Of a stretch of 38,192 nucleotides of DNA, positions 18,188 to 26,598 are shown piece after piece. The stretch is from an uncultured Prevotella sp. GTDB taxonomy: Bacteria; Bacteroidota; Bacteroidia; Bacteroidales; Bacteroidaceae. Location: the NCBI GenBank assembly GCA_944320255.1, contig CALUGU010000013.1, positions 1 to 38,192 of the forward strand, in the 5' to 3' direction. Within the stretch, counting starts at the first letter, position 1. The number at the start of each line of letters is the position of its first letter. Under the pieces are notes generated by a model that worked only from the letters and a program-made list of their open reading frames with translations, made no database searches and was not told the origin of the DNA. The translations under genes and the position numbers were made by a program.

Positions 18188-18366
18188 TGACAGCCAACGA
18201 GTATTACGAGCTGGGCAACAGCTTCAGGAAGCAGGGAAACTGGCAGGAGGCCATCAATAATTACATTGCGGCCATCGAGCTGGATCCCAGCTCTCCTGCG
18301 GTCGAGGCGAAGAAAATGCTCGACGACATACTTGCCTATTATTGTAAAGACATGTATAATCCGTAA
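18187..18366 (+). CDS. Small TPR-motif protein
   Basis: A 59-residue product from the ATG at 18187, which overlaps the folD stop by one base (a GTG one codon earlier is also open). Almost the whole protein is one TPR unit: ANEYYELGNSFRKQGNWQEAINNYIAAIELDPSSPAVEAKKMLDDI. The C-terminus CKDMYNP follows. It has no signal peptide. Coupling to folD argues that it is real. Its partner is unknown. Confidence 0.75.
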   Translation: MTANEYYELGNSFRKQGNWQEAINNYIAAIELDPSSPAVEAKKMLDDILAYYCKDMYNP

Positions 18367-18442
18367 AGTCGTGCGGGGGAGGCTTTACCGGCCTTCAAGG
18401 AACATGGCCGTATTTCTCCCGCGTTAATTAAATCTAATAGAT
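18367..18442 (+). other. Leader of the ferredoxin oxidoreductase operon with a possible hairpin
   Basis: GCGGGGGAG near 18372 can pair with CTCCCGC near 18416, and an inner GGCC pair lies between them. The hairpin is not followed by T residues. No consensus promoter is evident, so the downstream operon may be read from ffh-folD or use a different promoter. Confidence 0.3.
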
Positions 18443-18673
18443 ATGGGTAAAATTAAAGGTGCCATTGTGGTGAACACGGACCGCTGTAAGGGGTGCTCCC
18501 TGTGCGTGGAGGCTTGCCCCAAGGATGTCATCGCATTGGCGAAAAAAGTGAATGTTCATGGTTATCCGTATGTGGAAGCCGTAAAAGCCGATGACTGCAT
18601 AGGGTGTGCGTCGTGCGCAATCGTGTGTCCTGACGGATGTATCACAGTCTACAAAAAACGAATGGAGGATTAA
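18443..18673 (+). CDS. 4Fe-4S ferredoxin subunit of 2-oxoacid:acceptor oxidoreductase (delta)
   Basis: A 76-residue protein with two [4Fe-4S] motifs, CKGCSLCVEACPKDV and CIGCASCAIVCPDGC. It carries electrons within the oxidoreductase complex to ferredoxin. It lies five bases before the alpha-subunit gene and heads the four-gene operon. The order ferredoxin, alpha, beta, gamma is that of Vor/Kor-type enzymes in Bacteroidetes. Confidence 0.93.
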   Translation: MGKIKGAIVVNTDRCKGCSLCVEACPKDVIALAKKVNVHGYPYVEAVKADDCIGCASCAIVCPDGCITVYKKRMED

Positions 18674-18678
18674 AAGCT

Positions 18679-19758
18679 ATGGCAGAACAAGAAGTTACTT
18701 TATTGAAGGGCAACGAGGCGATAGCCCATGCTGCGATCCGTTGTGGAGCCGACGCGTTCTTCGGTTATCCCATTACGCCCCAGAGTGAAATAATCGAGAC
18801 CTTATCTTTGCTTAAGCCTTGGGAGACTACCGGTATGGTGGTTTTGCAGGCGGAGAGCGAGGTTTCTTCAATCAATATGGTTTACGGCGGCGCCGCTGCC
18901 GGCAAGCGTGTTTTCACGTCTTCTTCAAGCCCCGGCGTTGCGCTGATGCAGGAAGGCATAGCATATATGGCGGGTGCGGAGCTGCCTGGCGTGATTGTGA
19001 ATGTTCAGCGCGGAGGTCCCGGTCTGGGCACGATACAGCCGTCGCAAAGCGACTATTTCCAAGCAACCCGCGGTGGTGGCAACGGTGATTATTATGTCAT
19101 TGTGCTTGCACCGGCTTCAGTCCAGGAAATGGCTGATTTTATGGGGTTGGCTTTTGATTTGGCCTTTAAATACCGCATCCCCGCGATGATTCTAAGCGAC
19201 GGTGTTATCGGACAGATGATGGAACGTGTGGTTCTGCCGCCATATAAGCCACGCAAGACAGAGGAGGAAATCAAGAAAGAATGTCCTTGGGCAACGTTTG
19301 GACGCACAAAGGATCGTAATCCTAATATTATCACTTCGCTTGAATTACAGCCGGAGGAGATGGAGAAGCGCAACTTGCATTTGCAACGTAAATACCAGGA
19401 AATCAGGGAAAACGAAGTGAGGTATGAAACCCAGCAATGCGAGGACGCCGACTATCTGATAGTGGCGTTTGGCAGTGCCGCACGCATATCAGAGAAGGCG
19501 ATGGAACTGGCACGCAAGGAGGGCATAAAGGTAGGTTTGCTCCGTCCTATAACTTTGTGGCCGTTCCCGACAAATGAAGTCGCCGCTATGGCCGAGGGCA
19601 AGAAGGGCGTTTTGTCAGTGGAGATCAATGCCGGCCAGATGGTTGAAGACATACGCCTGGCTGTGAACGGTAAGGTGCCGGTTGAACATTTCGGACGACT
19701 GGGAGGAATAGTGCCCGAACCAGACGAGATTGTTAAGGCTTTGAAAGAGAAGTTTTAA
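18679..19758 (+). CDS. vorB: 2-oxoacid:ferredoxin oxidoreductase alpha subunit (VorB type)
   Basis: Catalytic-complex subunit for oxidative decarboxylation of a branched-chain 2-oxoacid or 2-oxoglutarate to the acyl-CoA. I set the start at 18679 (MAEQEVTLLKGNEAIAHAAI, 359 aa); the frame runs upstream into the ferredoxin gene. The pyrimidine-binding motif GYPITPQSEIIE is near residue 30. GGAAAGKRVFTSSSSPGVALMQEG follows, and the C-terminal transketolase-like domain (about 255-355) includes IKVGLLRPITLWPFP. Substrate cannot be decided from sequence; the VorB label follows its similarity to Bacteroidetes enzymes so named. Confidence 0.9.
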   Translation: MAEQEVTLLKGNEAIAHAAIRCGADAFFGYPITPQSEIIETLSLLKPWETTGMVVLQAESEVSSINMVYGGAAAGKRVFTSSSSPGVALMQEGIAYMAGAELPGVIVNVQRGGPGLGTIQPSQSDYFQATRGGGNGDYYVIVLAPASVQEMADFMGLAFDLAFKYRIPAMILSDGVIGQMMERVVLPPYKPRKTEEEIKKECPWATFGRTKDRNPNIITSLELQPEEMEKRNLHLQRKYQEIRENEVRYETQQCEDADYLIVAFGSAARISEKAMELARKEGIKVGLLRPITLWPFPTNEVAAMAEGKKGVLSVEINAGQMVEDIRLAVNGKVPVEHFGRLGGIVPEPDEIVKALKEKF

Positions 19759-19850
19759 TCATTAGGATGTTCTATTAGGTGTCAGGGACAAAGGGTGTGT
19801 CTTTTGAACTGAATCTTTAGAAATCAACTTATAAATTTAAAGTCAATAAA

Positions 19851-20618
19851 ATGAGTGAAAATATAATATCTCCGGAGAACTTGGTATACAAGAAACCGGA
19901 ATTGATGAATGACACGTTGATGCACTATTGCCCAGGGTGTTCGCATGGTGTGGTTCACAAATTGGTGGCAGAAGTCATCGAAGATATGGGAATGGAAGAT
20001 AAGACAGTCGGTGTGTCCCCGGTAGGTTGCGCCGTATTTGCTTACAGGTATCTTGACATTGACTGGCAGGAAGCCGCCCACGGACGTGCGCCAGCGGTGG
20101 CCACGGCCATAAAGCGTTGCTGGCCTGACCGTATGGTGTTCACTTACCAAGGCGACGGCGACTTGGCTTGTATAGGTACTTGCGAGACAATCCACGCCCT
20201 CAACCGTGGTGAGAACATCGTAATAATCTTTATCAACAACGCCATTTATGGTATGACGGGTGGACAGATGGCTCCGACAACGTTGATCGGGCAAAAGACG
20301 TCAACCTGTCCTTACGGACGTGATCCTGAATTACACGGTTATCCGTTGAAAATCACTGAGATTGCCGCAAACCTTGAGGGTACGTGCTATGTTACCAGGC
20401 AGAGTGTGGAGACAGTGGCTGCCATACGTTCGGCAAAGAAGGCCCTGCGCAAGGCTTTCGAGGCGTCTATGGCAGGCAAGGGCTCAAGTCTTGTTGAAAT
20501 TGTAAGCACCTGCAACAGTGGCTGGAAACTCTCTCCCGTGAAGGCTAACAAGTGGATGGAAGAAAATATGTTCAAGTTCTACCAGAAGGGCGACTTGAAG
20601 GATACTACCGGTATGTGA
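19851..20618 (+). CDS. 2-oxoacid:ferredoxin oxidoreductase beta subunit (thiamine diphosphate-binding)
   Basis: A 255-residue subunit with the thiamine diphosphate-Mg site GDGDLACIGTCETIHALNRG...NNAIYGMTGGQMAPTT. An N-terminal CPGCSHG motif is typical of KorB/VorA-type beta chains. It is separated from the alpha gene by 92 bases with no terminator, so it is part of the same operon. Confidence 0.93.
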   Translation: MSENIISPENLVYKKPELMNDTLMHYCPGCSHGVVHKLVAEVIEDMGMEDKTVGVSPVGCAVFAYRYLDIDWQEAAHGRAPAVATAIKRCWPDRMVFTYQGDGDLACIGTCETIHALNRGENIVIIFINNAIYGMTGGQMAPTTLIGQKTSTCPYGRDPELHGYPLKITEIAANLEGTCYVTRQSVETVAAIRSAKKALRKAFEASMAGKGSSLVEIVSTCNSGWKLSPVKANKWMEENMFKFYQKGDLKDTTGM

Positions 20619-20708
20619 CATTAATAAATCAAGTGAAGACAAGGGTAAGGGACATGGCTTGCTGTGGTAAACGTAATTCCTTATTCTTTCACATAAACAA
20701 ATAATATT

Positions 20709-21254
20709 ATGAAAACAGAAATTATAATATCTGGTTTCGGTGGCCAAGGCGTACTCTCTATGGGTAAGATTTTGGCTTATTCGGGCCTGATGGAGGGTAA
20801 AGAGGTTACATGGATGCCTGCATACGGCCCAGAACAGCGTGGCGGCACTGCCAATGTTACCGTGATTGTCAGTGACGAGCGCATCTCATCACCGATATTA
20901 AGCAAATATGACATCGCCATCGTGCTTAACCAGCCTTCCTTGGATAAGTTTGAACCGAAGGTGAAAGAGGGTGGCATCCTTATTTACGACAGTTTCGGTG
21001 TGATAAATCCTCCTACGCGTAAAGACATAAAGGTTTACCGTATCGACGCGATGGACAAGGCTGCCGAAATGAAAAATTCAAAGGTGTTCAATATGATTGT
21101 CCTTGGCGGACTGTTAAAAGTTTGTCCTGTAGTCAGTGACAATGGTGTGGAGAAGGCTCTTTACAAAACTCTTCCAGAACGCCACCACGGCCTTATACCA
21201 TTGAATATGGACGCTATCAAGGCAGGTCGTGACATTATAGCTGAAAGCAAATAA
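20709..21254 (+). CDS. 2-oxoacid:ferredoxin oxidoreductase gamma subunit
   Basis: A 181-residue subunit with the gamma-chain opening ISGFGGQGVLSMGKILAYSG and the AYGPEQRGGTANVTVIVSDERISSP motif. It completes the complex with the three genes upstream. It is followed by a bidirectional terminator. Confidence 0.93.
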   Translation: MKTEIIISGFGGQGVLSMGKILAYSGLMEGKEVTWMPAYGPEQRGGTANVTVIVSDERISSPILSKYDIAIVLNQPSLDKFEPKVKEGGILIYDSFGVINPPTRKDIKVYRIDAMDKAAEMKNSKVFNMIVLGGLLKVCPVVSDNGVEKALYKTLPERHHGLIPLNMDAIKAGRDIIAESK

Positions 21255-21278
21255 TGTGCTGATTTGCATTCAATAATT

Positions 21279-21330
21279 AAAAGGGACGTGCCGGATATGA
21301 GAGTTGTTGGCACGCCCCTTTTGCTTTTTT
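21279..21330. terminator. Bidirectional terminator between the oxidoreductase and EEP genes
   Basis: A 14-base stem AAAAGGGaCGTGCC (21279-21292) pairs with GGCACGcCCCTTTT (21309-21322) with one mismatch. It is followed by GCTTTTTT on the plus strand. It serves the converging operons. Confidence 0.88.
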
Positions 21331-21346
21331 CAATAATACTTTGGAC

Positions 21347-22306
21347 TTATTGGGTTCCGTATTGTTTAAGCGCAAACCTGAACACTAATGGCAAATGGTC
21401 GCTGAAGCCGTTTCTATACTTCCACGCCCGGTATGTGCGCAGCGGTTGTACGCCACCGTATTTCTCGTCTTTTTCAAGTAAAAACGGTGCATCGTTGACT
21501 TTACATTCCTGTGTTTTCACCGCAATTTTTTCACTTGCGAAAATCTTGTCAACGCTGTTCCACTTGCCTTTGTATTTGTAAGTGCCTTTTGCACCGTTTT
21601 TGCCTGTCGCCTTGCCAGAAACATTCGTCAGCCCTTTTGAGCATATTTGCCTTGTTATGCAGCCATCGGCGTATTCGTTAAAGTCGCCGGCAACGATGAT
21701 GCAAGACTCTTTATTTAGTGAATACAGCGAGTCTATCGCCGAGTCAAGTCTTTCGGCCACGGCTTTGCGGTGAGGCCTTGTGTGTCTTTCACCACCATAG
21801 CGGCTTGGCGCGTGTACTATGAAAATGTGCAGCGTGTCGCCTGAAATTATTTCCCCTGACACATACAGGATGTCGCGGGTCGGTCTCATACCTTTGACAG
21901 GTGTTACCCTTATGGAATGGTGGTTTATTGGCGCGAAACGTCCTTGTGCATACATCAGGGCTACGTCGATACCTCGTTCATCAGGAGAGTCGGTCATAAT
22001 GTATTCATAGTTGGCGTTTCGTAATAGTGAACGTTTCGTAAGGTCGTGCATAACGCTGTCGTTCTCCACCTCACATAGAGCTATCAGGTCGGGCAGATGC
22101 CAGTCGTTTCCTTCGTCGCCACATGAAATTATGCTTTTTGCGATGTTGTCAAGTTTGTCCCAATATTTGTGCCGTGTCCAGCGTCTGTCGCCCTCCGGTG
22201 TATATTCAATGTCTTGTTTCAAGCTGTCATGCCTGTAGTCGAACAGGTTTTCGCAGTTCAGCTCAACGAAAGTGAGTACAGAGACAAGTAATATTGAGAT
22301 GCTCAT
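21347..22306 (-). CDS. Endonuclease/exonuclease/phosphatase family protein
   Basis: A 319-residue member of the EEP metal-dependent phosphoesterase superfamily. An N-terminal hydrophobic stretch (MSISILLVSVLTFVEL) could be a signal peptide or overlap the first core strand. Active-site landmarks are NCENLFD (17-23), ALCEVEND, HAPSRYGGE, GDFNEYAD and the C-terminal SDHLPLVF. The substrate is unknown. It lies 24 bases downstream of tyrA on the same strand and so may be the last gene of the aromatic operon. Confidence 0.88.
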   Translation of the reverse strand: MSISILLVSVLTFVELNCENLFDYRHDSLKQDIEYTPEGDRRWTRHKYWDKLDNIAKSIISCGDEGNDWHLPDLIALCEVENDSVMHDLTKRSLLRNANYEYIMTDSPDERGIDVALMYAQGRFAPINHHSIRVTPVKGMRPTRDILYVSGEIISGDTLHIFIVHAPSRYGGERHTRPHRKAVAERLDSAIDSLYSLNKESCIIVAGDFNEYADGCITRQICSKGLTNVSGKATGKNGAKGTYKYKGKWNSVDKIFASEKIAVKTQECKVNDAPFLLEKDEKYGGVQPLRTYRAWKYRNGFSDHLPLVFRFALKQYGTQ

Positions 22307-22330
22307 TTTGCCAGGATGGTTTTCGTTCTG

Positions 22331-23113
22331 CTACGAGTTAGCCTTTACGTTCAGGCGTATTTTTGTGAGATATTCGTTCATCCCTTTTTCGTCTTTGTGC
22401 TCGATGATGTCAAGCAATCTTTTCAGTTCGGTTCTGATTTGTTCTACTTGTCCTGATGTGTATGGGTTGAAAAGTATTTCCTGCAGCAGGTAGTCGTCTT
22501 CGCTCAATACGCCCTTGGCGATGTTCATGTGCCGTTTAAACGTCGTACCAGGAGCGTCTTGGTGTTTCATCACGGCGACGAAGACAAAGGTGCTGACAAA
22601 TGGTATGCTCAACGAGTAAGCCACGGTCTTGTCGTGTTCGTCGAACGAATATTCGTAGATGCTAAGTCCGAGCCGTTGATACAGGTCTTTGAAGAATATT
22701 TTACCCATATAATCGCCTTCGCTTATTATGATTGCATTCTCATGGCTTAGTTGGTTGAGGTTGGCAAATGTAGGGCCGAACATAGGGTGGGTTGATACGA
22801 ACCTGTGTCCGCATTTTTTGTAGAAGTCTTTCAGCCCGGTCTTCACAGAGGCTATGTCACTTATTATGCAGTCGTTGGTGATATGAGGCAACAATTCTTC
22901 AAAAGCCGGAAGGGTGTTTTTTACGGTTACGGCGTTGATTACGAGTTCAGGCTTGAATGTTTCAATTTCTTCCATCGTGGTGAAACGCAGAGTGTTGAAT
23001 GTGAACCTCAATCGTTCCGGATTCTTTTCATATACTGCGGTCTCATGTTCAAAACTAAGCAGATCGAGGAAGAAACTGCCCATTTTGCCTGCCCCAAGTA
23101 CAAGTATTCTCAT
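22331..23113 (-). CDS. tyrA: Prephenate dehydrogenase (TyrA)
   Basis: Oxidative decarboxylation of prephenate to 4-hydroxyphenylpyruvate, the tyrosine branch. The 260-residue protein has the Rossmann motif GAGKMGSFFLDLLS at the N-terminus. It also has the SIPFVSTFVFVA and STHPMFGPTFANL segments, the latter carrying the family HPMFGP motif. There is no C-terminal ACT or chorismate mutase domain. The mutase is supplied by the upstream fusion gene. A 15-base perfect hairpin precedes it (23135-23188). Confidence 0.92.
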   Translation of the reverse strand: MRILVLGAGKMGSFFLDLLSFEHETAVYEKNPERLRFTFNTLRFTTMEEIETFKPELVINAVTVKNTLPAFEELLPHITNDCIISDIASVKTGLKDFYKKCGHRFVSTHPMFGPTFANLNQLSHENAIIISEGDYMGKIFFKDLYQRLGLSIYEYSFDEHDKTVAYSLSIPFVSTFVFVAVMKHQDAPGTTFKRHMNIAKGVLSEDDYLLQEILFNPYTSGQVEQIRTELKRLLDIIEHKDEKGMNEYLTKIRLNVKANS

Positions 23114-23134
23114 AGCCTATTGTTGTTTTTTGAG

Positions 23135-23188
23135 AAAAGTGAATAATCCAAATGCAAATAATAAAACAGTGCAGGATTATTCACTTTT
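23135..23188 (-). repeat. Hairpin between aroG-type gene and tyrA
   Basis: The perfect 15-base-pair inverted repeat AAAAGTGAATAATCC (23135-23149) / GGATTATTCACTTTT (23174-23188) has a 24-base loop. On the minus strand the stem ends in TTTT, so it could be a partial terminator or an mRNA processing or stability site lowering tyrA expression relative to the upstream genes. Confidence 0.6.
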
Positions 23189-23200
23189 CGTTTATATTTG

Positions 23201-24265
23201 TTACTTATTAACTATTTCCATCTGTTGTCTTACAGATTCTTCGTGGATGGCCTCGAACACGGTCTTTACGAATGTAGGATCCATTCCGCACAGTGAACCT
23301 TGCGCACCACGTTTGTCAAGTATCTCGTTGTAGCGTGACGTCTGTAACACTGTCATATTGTGCTCTTTTTTGTATTGCCCGATTTCGCGGCATACACGCA
23401 TCCTTTTTGTAAGCAATTCCATCAGCTGGTTGTCAATCTCGTCGATTTGGCGGCGCAGGTTGGTTATGCCTTCTGTTGTAGCCGCGTCGTCGCGTATTAC
23501 AAGTAGGCTCAAGATGTAGTCGAGCACATCTGGCGTTACCTGTTGTTTGGCGTCGCTCCAAGCCTTGTCAGGGTCGCAATGGCTTTCTATTATGAGACCG
23601 TCAAAGCCGAGATCCATCGCCTGCTGACACAGGGGCGCAATCAGTTCGCGGCGTCCGCCGATGTGGCTTGGGTCGCAGAAAATTGGCAAATCAGGCACAC
23701 GGCGGCGCAGTTCTATTGGAATTTGCCACATAGGCAGGTTGCGGTAAATTTTCTTATCATAGCTTGAGAAGCCACGGTGTATGGCGGCAAGGCGTTTCAC
23801 TCCAGCTTGGTTGATGCGTTCCATCGCTCCGATCCACAGCTCAAGGTCTGGGTTTACCGGGTTTTTTACCAGCACAGGTATGTCTACGCCTTTAAGACTG
23901 TCTGCCAAGGCTTGCACTGCAAATGGGTTTGCCGACGTGCGTGCTCCAATCCAAAGGATGTCTATCCCGTATTTCAAGGCGAGTTCCACGTGTTCAGGCG
24001 TTGCCACTTCGATGCCGACAAGCATTCCCGTTGTCTCTTTTACACGCTTCAGCCAAGGCAATGCCCGCTCGCCGTGTCCCTCAAAGCCGCCTGGTTTTGT
24101 GCGCGGCTTCCAAGCTCCAGCTCGAAAGATGTGGCAGCCTTTTGAGGCAAGCTGCATGGCTGTAGACATCACTTGTTCCTCGGTCTCGGCCGAGCATGGT
24201 CCTGCTATCACGGTCAGTCGCTCATTGTCGTTCGGCAGGTTTAGCGGTTCTAATTCAAGTTCCAT
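23201..24265 (-). CDS. Bifunctional DAHP synthase / chorismate mutase
   Basis: The 354-residue fusion joins the first shikimate step (phosphoenolpyruvate + erythrose 4-phosphate) to the chorismate-to-prephenate rearrangement. Residues 1-255 form the KdsA-like DAHP synthase, with AGPCSAETEEQV, RAGAWKPRTKPGGFEG, PVLVKNPVNPDL, AAIHRGFSS and CDPSHIGG. Residues about 268-350 form an AroQ-type mutase (INLRRQIDEIDNQLMELLTKRMRVCREIGQYK). In such fusions the mutase domain can feedback-regulate the synthase; this is known for related Bacteroidetes enzymes. Confidence 0.93.
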   Translation of the reverse strand: MELELEPLNLPNDNERLTVIAGPCSAETEEQVMSTAMQLASKGCHIFRAGAWKPRTKPGGFEGHGERALPWLKRVKETTGMLVGIEVATPEHVELALKYGIDILWIGARTSANPFAVQALADSLKGVDIPVLVKNPVNPDLELWIGAMERINQAGVKRLAAIHRGFSSYDKKIYRNLPMWQIPIELRRRVPDLPIFCDPSHIGGRRELIAPLCQQAMDLGFDGLIIESHCDPDKAWSDAKQQVTPDVLDYILSLLVIRDDAATTEGITNLRRQIDEIDNQLMELLTKRMRVCREIGQYKKEHNMTVLQTSRYNEILDKRGAQGSLCGMDPTFVKTVFEAIHEESVRQQMEIVNK

Positions 24266-24366
24266 ATCTTTATTGTTTTTACGTGATTTTTTGTTTAGGA
24301 TTTAAAGTGATGAATGACTATGAGAAATCAGACATACGTCATCGTGTTGTCATAAGATTTTTCATT

Positions 24367-25563
24367 TTAACTCTTATTGAGCTTAAGCGCTTTAATCCTC
24401 CCTAACGCCTCTTTTATTTTATCTTCTTTGGCGCATAGCGATATGCGGATGTATCGTTTTCCGTTGCTGCCGAATATGAAGCCTGGCGTAATGAATACAT
24501 TTGCTTCATGGAGCACTTTCTCTGTCAACATTTCGGCGTTGGCGTACTTGTCGGGTATTTTGCCCCAAAGAAACATTCCGACCTGATGCTTGTCGAACGT
24601 ACAACCCAGTTCGTGCATTATTTCTTCTGCTGCGGCGCGGCGTTTGTGGTAAGTTTCTATGTTCGCCCGCCTGTGCCATTCGTCGCTGTTGCTGTATGCT
24701 TCGGCTGCGGCCAGTTGCAGTCCGCGGAACACTCCGGAGTCGATGTTGCTTTTAACCTTTAGTATCCATTGTATGAAATTTGCATTTGAGGCGCACATCC
24801 CGATTCTCCATCCTGGCATATTATGGCTCTTGCTCATCGAGTTCAGTTCTATGCAGCAGTCCTTGGCTCCGTCCACTTGCAGCAGTGACATAGGATGTTC
24901 GTTGAGTATCATCGAGTAGGGGTTGTCGTTCACCACTACGATACCGTGCCGTTTGGCAAAGGCTACAAGTTCCCTGTAAGTCTCCATCTGTGCCGACGCC
25001 CCTGTTGGCATATTGGGATAGTTGGTCCACATCAACTTTATCCCACTGAGGTTCATACTTCCAAGTTCGTCGAAGTCAGGTTGCCATCCGTTTTCCTCTT
25101 TCAGGTTGTAATAAACAACTTCCGCGCCAAGTATTTTGCTAAGCGACGTGTAGGTAGGGTATCCAGGATTGGGCACCAACACTCTGTCGCCGGGGTTCAC
25201 GAACGCAAGCGTCACGTGCAGGATGCCTTCCTTTGAACCTATCAGTGGCTGGATTTCCGTCAGCGGGTCGAGTTCCACATTGTACCAACGTTTGTAAAAC
25301 CCGGCCATAGCCTGCCTTAGTTCCGGTATGCCCGCCGATGGCTGGTAGCCGTGGGCGTCGGCTTGCCGCGCCGTTTCACATAACTTGTCAACCGTTGCGT
25401 CAGACGGCGGCATATCGGGGCTGCCTATGGCGAGACTGATAACGCTGGCACCTTCAGCGTTCATCCGCGCCACTTCTTTCAACTTGCGGCTGAAATAGTA
25501 TTCCGTTACAGCTTCAAGCCTCTTGGCCGGCCTGAACGGCGAGTTGTTGTTTTCCGTATTCAT
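24367..25563 (-). CDS. Class I/II aminotransferase (aromatic operon)
   Basis: A 398-residue PLP enzyme of fold type I, with the Lys-containing motif NSMSKSHNMPGWRIGMC, SLAIGSPDMPP near residue 45, and NPGYPTY. Its position between pheA and the DAHP synthase/mutase gene suggests transamination of phenylpyruvate and 4-hydroxyphenylpyruvate (or of prephenate). Its sequence type is also close to aspartate/LL-DAP aminotransferases. The start overlaps the end of pheA by 50 bases, indicating coupled translation. Confidence 0.88.
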   Translation of the reverse strand: MNTENNNSPFRPAKRLEAVTEYYFSRKLKEVARMNAEGASVISLAIGSPDMPPSDATVDKLCETARQADAHGYQPSAGIPELRQAMAGFYKRWYNVELDPLTEIQPLIGSKEGILHVTLAFVNPGDRVLVPNPGYPTYTSLSKILGAEVVYYNLKEENGWQPDFDELGSMNLSGIKLMWTNYPNMPTGASAQMETYRELVAFAKRHGIVVVNDNPYSMILNEHPMSLLQVDGAKDCCIELNSMSKSHNMPGWRIGMCASNANFIQWILKVKSNIDSGVFRGLQLAAAEAYSNSDEWHRRANIETYHKRRAAAEEIMHELGCTFDKHQVGMFLWGKIPDKYANAEMLTEKVLHEANVFITPGFIFGSNGKRYIRISLCAKEDKIKEALGRIKALKLNKS

Positions 25564-26383
25564 TGTATTCTCCTATCACTTTAAGTTCGCGTGTCAGCGG
25601 AATGATGGCGTCTACGCCTTGGCGGTAACGTGTCAGGCTGTCAAACGTCACATCCACGTAAAACATGTACTCCCATTCGCGGCCGATGATTGGCAACGAC
25701 TGTATTTTCGTCAGGTTGATTTTATAGAAATATAATATGCTTAACACTTGCGACAGGCTGCCCTCTTCGTGTGGCAGCGAGAAAACGAGGCTCGCCTTGT
25801 CTGCTTTCTCTATAGGCCTTAGGAAATCCGCTTTGTTGGGGTTGCTTACCACGAGGAACCTTGTAAAGTTGTGCTTGTTGTCCTCAATCGAATTTTCGAG
25901 CACTTTCATTTCGTAGAGCTGCGCCGCCGACGCATTGCAGATGGCCGCCCATCCACGGCATTTGCCTTCCGCTATCATCTTGGCCGCTCCAGCCGTGTCG
26001 CTCGCTTCCACTGCTTTCATGTCAGGATGGTTGGCCAAGAAACCGCGACACTGCATTAATGCCACAGGGTGTGAGTGTATTTCGTTCAGTGTCTCCCACG
26101 AGTCTTCCGGCAGACAGCACACGCAGTGCTCAATATGCAGTTTGTGCTCTCCGACTATGGTTGTTCCTGAATTGCGCAGCAACTCATAATTGTGCAACAG
26201 CGAGCCTGCTATCGTGTTTTCAATCGCCAGCATTCCTATCACTGTGGGGTCGCGCTTGATGTTTTCAAACACCTGCTCGAACGTTTGGCAGCATATCAGC
26301 TGTATTTGTTCTCCCTCGAAATACTGGTGAGCCGCTATGTCGTGGAACGACCCTACAGAGCCTTGTATTGCAATTCTTTTCAT
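25514..26383 (-). CDS. pheA: Prephenate dehydratase (PheA)
   Basis: Converts prephenate to phenylpyruvate. The 289-residue protein has an N-terminal PDT domain (about 1-185) with GSVGSFHDIAA, AIENTIAGS and the catalytic TRF motif in KHNFTRFLV. A C-terminal ACT domain (about 197-275: LVFSLPHEEGSLSQVLSILYFYKINLTKIQSLPI) normally binds phenylalanine for feedback inhibition. The typical ESRP motif is QSLP here, an in-family variant seen without the Arg. It has no chorismate mutase domain. It is the first enzyme gene behind the attenuator. Confidence 0.95.
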   Translation of the reverse strand: MKRIAIQGSVGSFHDIAAHQYFEGEQIQLICCQTFEQVFENIKRDPTVIGMLAIENTIAGSLLHNYELLRNSGTTIVGEHKLHIEHCVCCLPEDSWETLNEIHSHPVALMQCRGFLANHPDMKAVEASDTAGAAKMIAEGKCRGWAAICNASAAQLYEMKVLENSIEDNKHNFTRFLVVSNPNKADFLRPIEKADKASLVFSLPHEEGSLSQVLSILYFYKINLTKIQSLPIIGREWEYMFYVDVTFDSLTRYRQGVDAIIPLTRELKVIGEYNEYGKQQLAVQAGQEA

Positions 26384-26416
26384 TCTTTTCTCAATCTTTC
26401 TTTTTCTATTATACTG

Positions 26417-26450
26417 AAAAGTCCCGCCTCTGCGTTAGCGAAGCGGGACC
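26417..26450 (-). terminator. Attenuator terminator of the aromatic operon
   Basis: On the minus strand GTCCCGC (26449-26443) pairs with GCGGGAC (26427-26421), with further pairs inside around a small loop. TTTT follows at 26420-26417. It stands 33 bases before pheA, after the leader peptide, and so must be read through for the operon to be expressed. Confidence 0.9.
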
Positions 26451-26516
26451 TTGTTTATTCTCTATTTAAGATTTACCAGTCATAAGTTGAAATTTACACG
26501 CAACTTCCCGCTTCGC
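26438..26516 (-). promoter_or_regulatory. Antiterminator pairing of the attenuator
   Basis: GCGAAGCGGGA (26516-26506, inside the leader-peptide gene) is an exact 11-base complement of TCCCGCTTCGC (26448-26438). That second segment contains the 5' arm of the terminator. The two stems cannot coexist, which is the defining feature of an attenuator. Confidence 0.88.
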
Positions 26517-26571
26517 AATGGCCTGCAAAGTAAAAATAAAAGTAAAAGAAAGATGCGTATTGTCTTTTCAT
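26494..26571 (-). CDS. Phe/Tyr leader peptide (pheL-like)
   Basis: A 25-codon open frame starts at ATG 26571 and stops at TAA 26496-26494. The product begins MKRQYAS, then FFYFYFYF at residues 8-15 (five Phe and three Tyr in eight codons), and ends AGHCEAGSCV. The run lies at 26550-26527, about ten bases before the antiterminator segment. A ribosome stalled for Phe- or Tyr-tRNA would leave that segment free, while one reaching the stop would cover it. The mixed Phe/Tyr content matches an operon holding both pheA and tyrA. The gene is too short to be found by ordinary gene callers. Confidence 0.88.
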   Translation of the reverse strand: MKRQYASFFYFYFYFAGHCEAGSCV

Positions 26572-26598
26572 TTTATAACTTTTTTTGTTGTTACGATG

